64,000 bases of DNA from Montifringilla adamsi (lineage: Eukaryota > Chordata > Aves > Passeriformes > Passeridae), in contig JAGGNK010012448.1 in the NCBI GenBank assembly GCA_017590115.1, positions 2,623,922-2,687,921 on the forward strand, in the 5' to 3' direction. Positions 1 to 11,778 of the stretch are shown in pieces (position 1 is the first letter of the stretch; each line of letters starts with the position of its first letter). Position numbers and translations under genes: made by a program. The notes beneath the pieces are model-generated. The model made no database searches and was not told where the DNA came from. It saw only the letters and a list, made by a program, of their open reading frames with translations.

Positions 1-3000
1 GAATACTTCAAGGCAGAATTTAGACTTTATATGCAGGATAATGCCTTTTAACTTACAGGATCATTGGTTCTCATCTCAGAAGTCAGTCAATCGTTCTGAC
101 TTTCACTGAAGATAGAAGTGATGCCAAAGCTCTCTCTTTTGCCATATCATGTGAGTGGATGAAGTGGGCTGGAAATCAGTACTCTAGAACATGGTTAGAA
201 ACATAACATGCATCTCCATGATTCATGGTTCCTTTTGGAAACTAAAGAAATAGGGAAGTTGGAGTAGATTGCTTCTGGAAGCAAATATGAGATATGTTGA
301 AAACTAAAAGTAAGTCCAGACACTAGCTGGAATTTATAAAGATAATAAATGCTTTAAATTCAAAGAATGTACTATGTAAATTCACTTCCAAATTTTAATG
401 AGCTATATTTCTTGCTAGAAAAACCACTAACAAACAACCAAAAACCAACCAAAGTTAATTTTTATTCCACTTTATTTTCATTTCACTTGGTAGTTTTCCA
501 AAACAGATAATTCAATGCATACAGCTAGTCATAAGAAAACATTACTATAAAAGCCTCAAACAGAAAGTGATGCTGAGAAAAAGGAAGGATTTCTCCCATG
601 TTTAGCTGACACTGCAGCATACTGCTTAGCAGTTTGAGAACTTAAAATGTCAGAACATATTTGCTAAGGGATAGAACCTACCTGAGGATGACAATTTGAT
701 GGTCTGGCTTTTTTTAAAGTTCCCTCTGCCTGTAGTCAAAAGCAGACTATTTCTCCATATGTACCCTGGAAAATGTTAATTAAAAAAAAAAAAAGTATAC
801 ATAAGACCACCTTTTTAATTTTCAAGTACTTCACAGACTCTTACTGATATTTGTTGTTCTAACATAAGCATAACCTTCATCATCACCATCATTACCATCA
901 TCACTAGGAGAGATGAGAGGAAGAAACTTTTTAAGTACAAAAAAAATCAGAACATGAGCATCAGCATGTTAATCATCATAACTAACTGTATGAAGAAATT
1001 CCCATGTTTCTCTCTCTATAATGATATATTATTATGTAAATACAGGATGACATGATGACAAGAACTTCTTCTGGAGTTTTGGAAATATTCCCCGTATCCC
1101 AGGCATTTTCATAATTTGAAACAGCTAAAAACAAAATTTATGTTCTCCATTCTGCAATTAGAACTTCAGAAAAATTGTAAGGACACAGACTGTAGCTGTC
1201 CACTGCCATTAACAAGAGAGAAAAGTGTATTGTAGCCAGAGCCCTTCATTAAAAGTTTCTCCATGTCTCTGTGTGTGCAGAGGTTAGTGCTCTTCTGCAG
1301 CACTTATTGGCAATGAAATGGCAGTTTGGAATATGGATTTAAGTAAGCTCTTGTCTTACTAAAAGACAGCAGTTCAGTGGAAAGTTCTGGTCTTCTTCAT
1401 CAGCTTCCTAAATGCATTTGGGGTCAGCTTAGTGTCAGTTATGATTCATCTTGTGAAGCTTTATCAGTTTACACTTGGAACAACAAAACCATGCACCTGA
1501 TCACAGTGACGCACCAAGCTTAGTGCCACCTTTCAGTCAGGTCTTTGTAAAAGGGGTGAACAAATTAAAAGTTTTGCCCTATCCGCTTCTTTTCTTACTT
1601 TGAAGTTCTTCTGGTCACTATAAGAAATTGTTTCTGCTCTTTGTTTGCACTTCGGTTCTGGGACATTTTTCAGTGCCATTTGTGGGGCTTTAATCTTTTA
1701 ACAGGAAATTTGCCTCTAATGACATAACTAAGGACAGAGATTTATTTCATCTTCTTAACTGTTCAATGAAAGTTGAGGCCTCTTTTTTTTCTTTAATTTT
1801 TGTCTTTATTCCTTTTGTGAAAGCACATGTGTGAAGAAGAAGCAATAAAGCAAAACAACAGCACTAAAAGGTATACAGTTTGTGGAAGAGATGAAACAAA
1901 GCTTACAGCTACATTAGGCAAAAATATAATCTGCAAAAAAATCTCCAAAAAAAAGCCCCTTTGATAAAATGAGTTCATCACATAAGTGACTACCTTCAGA
2001 AAAATACTACTGTGCCTGAAAATCAGGGTAATGTAATCCTCTTTAATGTAATTACACATTGCCTGTATATATCTCATTTCAGTCTCTCAGCCTCCTCTAT
2101 GTTTTCCCTTGTTTAAATTTCATCTCAGTTTAACCAAAACATTTGCCTTATGATTTGTTTTTCCTGTACCTATAAAATAGTTCACATCTGCGAAAAATGG
2201 TGGGTCTATTTTGGGGAAGTTTGTAATGAATCAATTAATAATTGTATCTGCAAAAAATATACACCATAAGGAAACTGTGTATTTAAAATTAAATTATTAG
2301 GCAAACTTAATATTTGTCTCACATGGGTGACATCACCGTAATTTCACAGGAAATATAGAAAAGAATGGAAAAAATATTTCTGTGTAAAACATATTAACAG
2401 CCAAGTTACCATCATAATTTTGAACAAGTAATTCATGTCATAGGAAGTTAAATTATGTAAATACAGCAAGCTCTCAGAGCAATTAGGTTTAGTGTGCAAA
2501 TCTATTTAATGAATGATATTATGAAAAAAAACCCCTATTTCTTTAAGTTATACTGAACAATCCTAACAGTATGTGTGTAATTCATTTGGGAAGCTTACTG
2601 CTCCTCTTGTTTACAGTCATCATGTATCTGTTGATACTTCAGCTTTTGTTCAGGTTATTTAGTCTTTTCATTAAAATATTTTGTAAGTAAACTGGTTTTA
2701 AATTATGAGGGGAAAAACCACTGAAAACAGTGCTGCTGAGACAGAAACAAATTGTAAATCCAAATCACATAAGAAGAAAAATTTGAACTCACAACCCTTG
2801 ATATGCAGCACTTCTTTTCCTTTAGGCTTAATGGGCTACCAACCCTCTACAATGACTTTAAAATATTAAGGTATTGTTTTGTCCCACCAGAGGGAGCCCA
2901 TAATATTTCGTGAATGAAAAAGGAACACAATGAAAAATGCATAGGAAAAAAAAAGGATTTTATAGGTACAGTAAATAAATATATATGTATGTGTGTATAT

Positions 3001-3134
3001 TTACACATTTGCTATGTATTGCATAGCTTACCTGACATCCTAATACTGAAGCCAGACCATCAGGAATATGAGTTTGACAGGAAGTGCATTTCCATGAAAC
3101 AGCACCAGGGACAGATGTGAACAACTAATCTTTA
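1..3134. other. AT-rich unique DNA, no gene seen
   Basis: No coding region, RNA gene or recognisable transposon was found. The content is AT-rich single-copy-looking sequence with only short simple repeats: a CATCA/CATTA-rich run at about 879-905 and an A run at about 782-794. The two short ORFs (94 codons on the minus strand at 1793-2077 and 68 codons on the plus strand at 2914-3120) have no recognisable protein pattern. They look like chance ORFs in AT-rich DNA. Confidence 0.6.
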
Positions 3135-3243
3135 GAATCACAGAATCATAGAATATTCTGAGTTGGAAGGGATGCACAAGAGTCACAGAGGCTCGACTGC
3201 TGGACCTGCACAGAACCCACCCCAAGAAGCACACCATGTGCCT
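3135..3243 (-). mobile_element. CR1 LINE 3'-end fragment (minus strand)
   Basis: The block opens with GAATCACAGAATCATAGAAT, the complement of the avian CR1 3' terminal repeat. It continues with a GTTGGAAGGGA motif and then CR1-like text (CACACCATGTGCC) before merging into unique DNA. About 110 bp remain, so this is a strongly 5'-truncated copy, as is usual for CR1. CR1 elements are non-LTR retrotransposons copied by target-primed reverse transcription; this piece has no coding capacity. The identification comes from memory of the consensus. The inner boundary (about 3243) is approximate. Confidence 0.8.
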
Positions 3244-6200
3244 TCGTCTTTAGAGGAAGACTAGAGAGCAGTGTTATGTTGAACAGAACAAAGACCAATT
3301 CGACTTCTATTTAATAGCAATGTAGACTATGAATAAAATATTGTATGTATTAGAATTCACTGAAAGAAAAGAGGAGCTGACTTTGACTTTGACCTTTCCA
3401 TAAAGGTTTTAGGGTCTCAGCTAAATTCCAGATTAGTTTGTTTTCTGAAAAGGTGCTACATTAATCATGCATCTGTCACTCACTTTTTCTTTCACATGAA
3501 AGACAGACTGTCAATCTACTACAATAAAGCAGGAAAAACTAGAACTGAGACTTGTATGTGCATGGGCAGTATCTAGTGGAGATGTGTCCTTCTTGCAGGC
3601 AAGGTGAAACAAGAGTTTCAGTTATTTCTTGCCACTCCTGTACTGTGACAACCAAAGGTGTGAGTCAGGGGCACAGCAAAGAAATGCTGATTGTAACACA
3701 GTAATAAATACTGACTGAGAAATCTTACTGTCCTCAGTTGCTCCTAGTAATGTCACTGTCAAAACCTATCCTTTCTCCTAAAATATTTTCTTGTTGTTCT
3801 GTGTCTCAATATTTTCCTTACAATATTTTTGTGCAGAGAAGGCCAAGCAGAATTTACTCTACTGGGACAAGTGTCAGATTTCTGCTTTTAGACATGTAGA
3901 GTAAAAACTCTGCCATTAATGTGTCTTAACTATTTCCAAGTACAACACTAAAGGTTATTTTTATTTTTATTTTTATGTAATAAGAAAGTGACATAAAAGT
4001 ATTCTAGGCCATTGGTGATTTCTCAAACAGAAATTCCAAAAGTTTTAAATGCCCAGCAATTTTTTATGAACAGACCATCAGCACTTTGTAAAAGCAACAC
4101 CACTGAATTTTCTTAAAAAGTTAAACATTGTATTAAGCAAAAGTTCTAATCACTGTGAAGCACAGTCTTCTGCTTTTCAAATAATTTGGTGTTATTATCA
4201 AATAAACACTCAGAACATGTATTCTACAACATTTCATTCTACAAAATTTAAATAATACTTCTTATTCAAAAATTATTCTCTTTAGCACAAATATCTTATT
4301 TTTATGCTAGCAAATTTCAGGCTTCCTATGATGCCAGCTCCACTTCTAGACAGCATTAGATATTGTGCACCATTAGCTAGTCATCGAGCCTAGTATTAAA
4401 CAAAGATGAAGCAGGTGTGTCTCTCAACTTGTAAAACCTTCAAATCCAAACCCACCCTGTACTTTTACTCAACTCCAACCTGTTTATCATTAGATCACTC
4501 ATTTAATTTAGTAAAGCTTTGGTTAAAAAGCATTGTGTATTCCCTTCTGGGGCCTTAAATATTTGCCCATAGTTCCTGTTTCTTAACAAACATCTCTAGC
4601 CCTTTGTATATTAAAAGGATGTCAGGATTTGTTGTACCCAGAAAAGATTAATGTTTTAAAAGGCATAAATAATGACAAATGTTTAAATAGCAGAAAATAA
4701 CCAGATACGTCTTTGGTCTTTGTCAGACTGGTGACTCAGGCACCAAAATTAAGAATGGAAACTTGACATCTTGAGGATAGATGGCAAAAACTGTCTTAGG
4801 TGCTGCAGTGCTGACCATCACAAAATTTCATGTGAAGTGGATGGCTCCTAGGCTGGATCTAATCGAATTGACTCACACCTAGGCATTCCAGTTTGGTAGT
4901 TTAAAATAGGTTTGATAATAGCCAGCACACTGACCTTATTACAGGGATTTTTGCTTATCGTGGCAATAGGACACGCCTGGAGAGTGCTCACTCAGAGGCC
5001 TGATAGGAGTCATGCAAAGAAATAACTATTTCTCAATAATGATTTGATTTAGGTTGTTCAGAGAAGCAGCTCTGGCTATCTAGAAAATGTATTTTTCTAC
5101 ACATTTTTCTAGGTATCTGGGTTATTTTTACAGAGGAAGTAAGTTTTTTAAATAAAACCTGTGCATCTGAAAGAGCACATGCAAGACTATAATTTGCCCA
5201 TAAGCATCAAGTGCTGTTGAAGCACTAGCTTAAATATTTATGTTTATGTTGTTGGGTTTTTTCTTCCTTTGAGGAAGGAGGGAGTTCGACATACAGACTA
5301 AAGAAACACTAATCAGGGTTTTAGCAACTTGCTTAACAATGCAAGTTCTTTCCTCACAACAACTCCTGGGAAGTTTTGCCTAGACCAAAAAATCCATTTT
5401 GCAATACAGTTTTTTTTCCTGAGAAAGTCTTATACTTATTCTCCTTTTCTGAAATTGAATTCATTCTTTGTGCATATGTTTAGAATCATTATCTCAAAGA
5501 GATTGCCTCCCTTTTTAGGGCTGCATTATGATCAATTCTTTAAACCTCTGCAAGGGAAATACTCACTGAACACCAACATTTATGCCTAGGGAATATTCTT
5601 TGAAATTCTGCTTACCTTCACTTCAGCTACCAGCAAAAGCCTACAGTCCACAACAGGAGCAGACTGCTTTTCTAAAGGCCCTGGACAGGGAGCAGGACAA
5701 AGACTCCCTGCTCTTGTGTAAGACCCTTAATCTGGAGGGAGGTGTGAAAGGATCAGGGTAACATATAAGCATGAACCATTTTATAAACTATAAAACTATA
5801 AACTATAGTAAGTACATCAGCCCATTTCTAGCAGTATTGTGCAAGTGGAATAGTGATCTTGGCAAACTGGTGTTTTCATCTGAAGAACCTGTCTTCTTGA
5901 CAATGTCATTTGTTATCAAAGCAAGAGAAACTGCAACATAATTCTTTTGTTTAGTTGGGGGTTTTTGCATGCAAAGGCAAAAAATCACATTTGCTGTATT
6001 GCCAGAATAAGATGCCAAGATGTGACCCTACGGATATTTCATAGGTCTTCTCATAAAGCTTCACAGCTTCATCTTTGCTCTGGTACTGAGCAATCCACAC
6101 AGTGCTTTGTGGATTTAGAACTTGCAAATGTTTTATATGTTGCAGAGACATATGCTTGCTGTAGGTAGTGGGGCACAACATTAAGAAGCAGTAGCTTTGC

Positions 6201-7681
6201 AATAACTCCAGGCAGCCTCATAAGCAGTAGAACCGTCTCTTTGGATCACCTCAGCTGAAACTACAATTTGGGAACAAAAGGCAAAATGCACCATGAAGCC
6301 TGTTACATTATTGTATCTCTGGACATCAAGTCTTTTTCTAGTCTTGAGGACTTTTTTTTTTTTTTTTTTTTTTTTTTCAGCAGCAGGAATAGGCAGAGGC
6401 AATTCAAGCACTCCTTGAACCCTTGCAAAAGTGGCAAAGGGTGTCTGGTTTTATATTACATTTGCAATTCCAGAAAATGCCTGGCAAGTCTTCCTGTAAA
6501 AGCTGCTAAAAAGCCAAGCTTTTGGACCACATAAGGGATGGTACTCCAAAGAATATTTGACTTCTTAAATGCTATTTAAAAAAGAGTAATAAAATTCAAC
6601 ATTCAGTATAGAAGAGGACTACCATGAAAGTCCACCACAGAGATTTTTCCTAGGACATGTGTTCATAAATGATTAGGAAATAACAGATTGAAAAATGAAT
6701 TGATCATGATGTACAATATTTGATGGGAATAAATGTAATATTATTGAGGTTTGCATAAGAATTTCATAACAGAAAGTGGTAGGAGAAACCAGGATAAATT
6801 AAATGGTGCTAAATAAAAAATAAAGAACAAAGAGAAAATGTGTGATCTATATGAAAATTTATAGGAAAGAAAGAGCTAACATGGACAGCTCTCTCAGAAA
6901 TAAAAAATAAAACCAGAATGCAAACAACTGTTAGCCAAAAAAATAGAAATTAAAATAAATATATATAAAAGCCTATAGCAACAGCTTAAAGTGTGATACC
7001 CCATCCTAAAAGATATGAAACAAAACTCTAATACACAGGAAGGACAAGACGAGTGGTCAGGAGTATTGAACGGTTTCTGTAAAAAGAGTAAGAAAGAGGT
7101 TTTTCACACTCAGGAAAAGATGGCCAAGAATTTGGGAGCTATCTCTGAAATCATTAATGTCTTGAAGAAAATGGATAGGTATGGCTGTTCACTATTTCAG
7201 ATAGAGACAACCTAGAAGGAGCCAAATAAATTAGCAACCAGTCAATTTAAAATAACAAGAACTGGGTTTTTTTAAAGAAAATATAATAAAATTTTGTCAT
7301 ATATTGAAATAATTATATTAGTAGAAGAGGAGTAAGGGAAAAAACAATTATGATAAACAACCCTGAAAACAAGGTCACTGAAGAAGAAAGAATAAGAGGT
7401 ATTGAAGGCGTGTCAGCAGAGATTCCAGTGTAGCCTTTGGGAAAGAGAGTGGTGAAGAAGATATTTCCCTGCAGCCCATTAAGGATCTAATTGCAGAGCA
7501 GGGAATAAAGTGAGGAGGAAGGAGTGGCGGACGTGAGTTCTTATGAACTGACTGCAACACTCCATTACCCATCCCATATTTTACAGCTAGGGTTCTGGAG
7601 TCAAATAAGGAATAAACTGAGTGAATTTGAGACTGGAAATAAGGGTGAGAAAGGTGTTTCAGATTTTGCCTTTGTTTCATA
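3244..7681. other. AT-rich unique DNA with simple repeats
   Basis: No supported gene. It contains a (TTTTA)n-like run at about 3957-3976 and a 26-base T tract at 6352-6377 directly followed by CAG. A cluster of minus-strand ORFs at 5803-6411 is listed separately. Other ORFs up to 101 codons, such as minus 7375-7680, show no recognisable domain. The stretch 4780-5030 is a little more balanced in base composition and could be an old repeat or conserved noncoding DNA, but I cannot name it. Confidence 0.55.
5803..6411 (-). pseudogene. possible decayed coding sequence (unidentified)
   Basis: Three minus-strand ORFs tile this interval: 6181-6411, 5951-6202 and 5803-6018. The first and third share a frame and the second is shifted, so together they could be one reading frame broken by frameshifts. 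The first contains a lysine run encoded by the 26-base A/T tract at 6352-6377, which is low complexity and not meaningful as protein. The middle ORF contains IAQYQSKDEAVKLYEKTYE, which reads like ordinary protein but which I cannot assign to any family. It could be an old processed pseudogene or simply chance. There is no gene structure, promoter or poly-A signal to support a functional gene. Confidence 0.15.
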
Positions 7682-7718
<37 letters not shown>

Positions 7719-7731
7719 ATCTATCTATCTC
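7682..7731. repeat. (TATC)n tetranucleotide microsatellite
   Basis: About 50 bp of CTAT/TATC repeats with one interruption (a CAT step near 7718-7720). It is probably length-polymorphic. The plus-strand ORF through it encodes a Ser-Ile-Tyr-Leu repeat and is an artefact. Confidence 0.97.
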
Positions 7732-9107
7732 TGTTTAAATTTGTAATAAATTAAAATACTTTTCCCAAAGAAGAGGCTGTTTTATCTATGACAGTAACAT
7801 GTAAGTTATCTGCCTGTCTTTGTCCTACTTGGGGTTATTTTCTTGTCCTCTTCCATCTGGTTGAAGAGGGATAGAGAGTGAGAGAGCGGCTGGAGAGTTG
7901 GCACCCTGTGTCTGGCCAAAGTCAACCAACCAAGAGGATCTATCAAGGTCTACTAAAAAACACAGACTACATGCAATATTCAGCTGAAAAAATGTCCACA
8001 GATTGCAGACTTCCAGCAAGTGGGAAGGTTGGAAGAATGAATCTTCTAGAGATTCAGTAATCTGTGTTTCTCTGGTTCCTTTCCTTTACCTGTTAGCAGT
8101 ATGTTTTTGCCCCATCAGTGAGGAATGGAAAAATGGGCTAACTGGACCTCAGGTGTGAGTCAGTGAGAAAACTATTAGGCAAGGACCTTATACCTCAGCC
8201 TCACATCAGAAATGCAAATTTTACTATGCTATTTTATGAAATGCAAACAGTCAAATATCTCTGTCAGAATTGTTGGAGTTTGAGGGAGGTTCAAAAACAT
8301 AGGCAAAGAGAACAGAGGACTGCAGGCAATATGTTTGGAAGTGACTGTCTGTGATGGACACTTAAGTGATAGAAGGTGAAAGTCACACAACAAACTGATG
8401 AAGGACTATATTGTGTCCTCCCATTAGTCCTTCTAAAAGAATAAATACCTTGACTCAAGGCTGGATTTTTAAAGTATTTCCCCTCACATACGTATTTTTC
8501 TGCACACCATTGACTGATAAGGCAGCATGATATTGCCACAGACAGCTTGTCCACAGTCATAACACAGATCTGAGATTCCACTGAGAGCAGCCAGGGGACT
8601 GGCAAGCAAATCATCAAGGTGGAGTAGATAGAAATTCTCGCCCCACTCTTAGTAAAATATGTAAGATTTAACTCACCCTACGTTCACTTATAGTTCTTCC
8701 ATAACTCAACTTCAAGCACTTCCAAAGAAAGCAGAAAATAAATCAGTAAGGAAACAGATTTCAATGTCAAGCATTAAAGGGATAATTATAAACAATAGAA
8801 AGGACGTTTTTAATTATGAAAAATACCATGACAGGATGCTTTTAAATTATATATAATGGAAAACAAGGTGAGTCACATAATCATACTCCTTTTGACACAT
8901 AACAATCTTCATCAGTGATCTTCATCCTGCCCCCATGTCAAGCCTGTATAAAGGGGGCAGGCTCCCTGAAATATGTGAACATGCATCTAATCTGGTACAT
9001 TAAAAATGGTTATGCACTCACAAGAATTGCATCTTGTAAAACCACTCAACTTACTATAGAACAACTACTTCTTAAGATATGAAGTATTCATTGAATATCT
9101 CTTAATT

Positions 9108-9200
9108 AAAAAAAAGAAACAAAAACAAAACCAAAACCAAACCAAAACAAAACAAAACAAACAAAAAAAAAAACACCAACCAAAAAAAAAAAACCAAACC
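9108..9200. repeat. A/C-rich low-complexity tract (AAAAC/ACCAAA)
   Basis: About 93 bp of nearly pure A and C with AAAAC, AACCAAA and AAAACAAAAC motifs. It resembles the A/C and T/G tracts seen elsewhere in the window and faces a T-rich tract about 135 bp downstream. Confidence 0.9.
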
Positions 9201-9335
9201 AGCATACAGGATTGAAGATGTCACAGATAGAATATTTATGATATAACCTAAAACCTCTCCAGAATTTGCCAAATGTTCAGCAACAAAATATAACCACTGG
9301 GGCCAAAGCCAAAGTACAACTTTAGGTTTAGGGAT

Positions 9336-9380
9336 TCTTTTTTTTTTTTTTTTTCCTTGTTGTTTGTTTGTTTTATTTTT
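9336..9380. repeat. T-rich tract with TTTG units
   Basis: A run of about 18 T followed by CC and TTGTTTG-type units. It is complementary in character to the A/C tract at 9108-9200. Confidence 0.9.
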
Positions 9381-9498
9381 ACATAGTACAAATTCCAAGT
9401 ATTGTAATGTAGTACAAGTTCCATAAAACCTCCATTAAAACTCCAAAGAATTTTTGTCTCATACCTAAGCCTGTAATATGGGAGTGGACTTGGTGTCT

Positions 9499-9526
9499 TT
9501 TGTTGTTGTTGTTGTTGTTGTTGTTG
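9499..9526. repeat. (TTG)n trinucleotide repeat
   Basis: About nine TTG units in perfect succession. On the minus strand it encodes an Asn run in an otherwise meaningless ORF. Confidence 0.95.
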
Positions 9527-10400
9527 AGGTTTTTGGTGGGTTTTTTTGAGTTTTTAGATTCTCCTGATAAACCTCTGGCATAGCCCAATGGCTCAAATCT
9601 AGAAATGGAATTCACTTAAAAACTTACTCCAAAGCAAACCCACATCAAATAAATGACCACTACTTCTTTTCAAGTTGCACAGGAGCCTGGTAGAATATAC
9701 CAGAAAAAACAAATGGAACTAGCTTGCTTTATATTTCTCAGAAACATTATTTATCATGCAAAATAAGCAGTATAACAACATTTTATCAGGATGCAGCCCA
9801 GCAGTCATTATTTCCTTTTCCTGACACCTAAGAATTACATGACTTACATTTTTGCAGATTAATATCCCATAAAAAGGCAACCAGTTCCATTTTCCACTTG
9901 AGCAACTAAGAATTAGAAAAACTCTTATTTGCTCTTTAAAGCTTCTGGGTAGTAATTTTACATACTTAGGATAAGACTTCATGTTGTAGCTACATAAAGG
10001 TAGAACTTGTGAGGAGCACAGGTGCCACAGAGAAAAACTTACATAACTGCATGCTAGAATTTCTGTTACTGTATGCCTTAATGTAGAGACAAATTAAATT
10101 AATTGTTAAATGCATGAAGAGAATTTTTATCCTTACTTTTTTCCAGTGGCTTTCCATGCCTTCTGAATGGATTGTGATTTAATTAGGTTGCTAAATTTTT
10201 TTCAGAAATGCAAAATTATATCATATAGGATAATATTTGCAGCTTGTAAAGAAATCATACTTAGAGAACTGGATGGACCCAGAAAATTACAGAGACGTCA
10301 TAAGAGGTTCATGAAGTTTCTCCACAAATGAGAAAATATCTCTGTCAGAGAAAAAATATGACCTGCCACCATAAAGGAGGCACTTTTGGATCTTGAAAAA

Positions 10401-10447
10401 CTGAATTTAAAGAAAGAATTTAAAAAAAACTGAATTTAAAGAAAAAA
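10401..10447. repeat. two-copy 29-bp direct repeat
   Basis: CTGAATTTAAAGAAA occurs at 10401-10415 and again at 10430-10444, 29 bp apart. It is surrounded by similar A-rich sequence, which indicates a local tandem duplication. Confidence 0.75.
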
Positions 10448-10476
10448 TTCCTGGAAAGGTCATATACCTGTCAGTA

Positions 10477-10570
10477 GGGTTTTTTGGGGGTTTTTCGTTG
10501 GGTTTTTTTTTTTTTTTTTTTTGGGGGGGGGGGGGGTGTTTGGTTTTGGTTTTTGTTTTTTTTGTGTGTG
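10477..10570. repeat. G/T-rich low-complexity tract with G runs
   Basis: The tract has G runs at 10477-10479, 10486-10490, 10500-10502 and a 14-G run at 10523-10536, separated by T runs, then continues as GGTTTT units. Four runs of at least three G on one strand allow an intramolecular quadruplex, although the loops are long (6, 9 and 20 nt). Such tracts are hard to sequence, so the exact lengths are uncertain. Confidence 0.9.
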
Positions 10571-11610
10571 AAATTCTATTCAACATTTTTATCCCCTCTT
10601 TTCTGTAAGTCTATTTTACAAACATTGTCTTCATCTTCCCTCTTCATTGTTCCCCCGCCTGATTTAACTATGGTGGAATTTCAAACACAGCAATCAAACT
10701 CCCAGATGAGTCAGATTTGCTTATTATATTTTACTCACATATGTAAAAGAAATTATGTCATCTCTGTTCTTATTAATTATTAATGTTAAGAGGTCCTATT
10801 TAAAATTCTGCTCTTTTCTCCCCTGTCAGAGAGGGCTTTGTTTTTTCTTTTTGTTTTTCTCCCACTAAACATTCTAAACGCCAAGAGGTAATGATTTCTT
10901 ACCCTGTAGTTGTTTAGAGAAATCACTCTTAGTACTTTACCACTTATGTTTTCCTTTGTGATAAGAAAAAATAAAGCCATTTTCTGACCACAAGCAATTC
11001 TCAGAATCACCACTTGGTAATTCTAGGGTGAAACCATGCTATCTAATGCTGCAAACAAATTATTTGTATGCCTTTGTGTCAATTTTATTGTTATAATTTT
11101 ATATATTAAATCATCACAAATTTTACAGCACCTAAATAACTTCAGCTCATAAATCCTTATTTATTTTGAGGATAGTCTTACAAAGAGATTTATCCATTGC
11201 AACAGGGATTTAGTTCCGTGTACTTCTATTAATACAAAAATCACAAAAGAGATATGTAAATTTCATTTTCTTAGCTGAGGGAGATATACACAAACTTATG
11301 AAAAATTGTATGGATATTCGGGGAGTGGAATTATGAATGTGAAATCTAAAAGACTTGATTTCAATGGATACAGAGTGTGCTGAAATCTGTTCCACCTTCA
11401 AAACCAGTACAATTCTGAAAGTTTCAGAGAAAGGCGAATAGTTCATTTTGGCAGACATGGAATAATTTGTATTAATACTATATCTTTCCCAATCTTTTCA
11501 GCTAGGTGCACTTTTGTACCCTCCATAATGAAGTTCTAGTACCTCCCAAAATGTTTGTCTGCAGTGATAATTAGAATTCTGAGCATTTTTATTGTTCTAT
11601 AACTTGTTGC

Positions 11611-11778
11611 ACAGAGATGTGGTTGCTCCGTCCCTGAACAGAAGTGTTCAAGGCCAGGCTGGATGGGGATATGAACAACATGGTTAAAGTGGATGGCATC
11701 CCTGCCCCTAGTAGAGGGGTTGGAACTAGAGGATCTTTAAGGTCTCTTCCAACCTAATGCATTTTATGATTCTGTGAG
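11611..11778 (+). mobile_element. CR1 LINE 3'-end fragment (plus strand)
   Basis: The sequence carries the CR1 3'-untranslated signature: a GTGTTCAAGGCCAGGCTGGA-like motif at about 11645-11664, then a GGTTGGAACTAGA motif, GGTCTCTTCCAACCTAATGC and the terminal TGATTCTGTGAG. The copy is about 168 bp and 5' truncated. The subfamily cannot be fixed without alignment. It is non-coding. Confidence 0.88.

Larger units (their letters stand above)
7732..11610. other. AT-rich unique DNA with low-complexity tracts
   Basis: No gene is supported. It holds an A/C-rich tract (9108-9200), a T-rich tract (9336-9380), a (TTG)n run (9499-9526), a G/T-rich tract (10477-10570) and a 29-bp two-copy direct repeat (about 10401-10447). 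A short inverted repeat with 9-bp arms, CCTGCCCCC at 8926-8934 and its complement at 8953-8961, stands out by its GC content. Minus-strand ORFs here are mostly Phe/Leu or Asn runs derived from simple repeats. Confidence 0.6.

Noticed and set aside
7682..7731. Regular repeat array considered as CRISPR-like
   Set aside because: It is a simple 4-bp microsatellite with no spacers, in a vertebrate genome.
9102..9398. Hydrophobic minus-strand ORF
   Set aside because: Its hydrophobic tail is the A/C-rich tract read in reverse; the rest is unremarkable AT-rich DNA.
10484..10783. Plus-strand 99-codon ORF with Phe and Gly runs
   Set aside because: The N-terminal half is the T/G tract; nothing recognisable follows.
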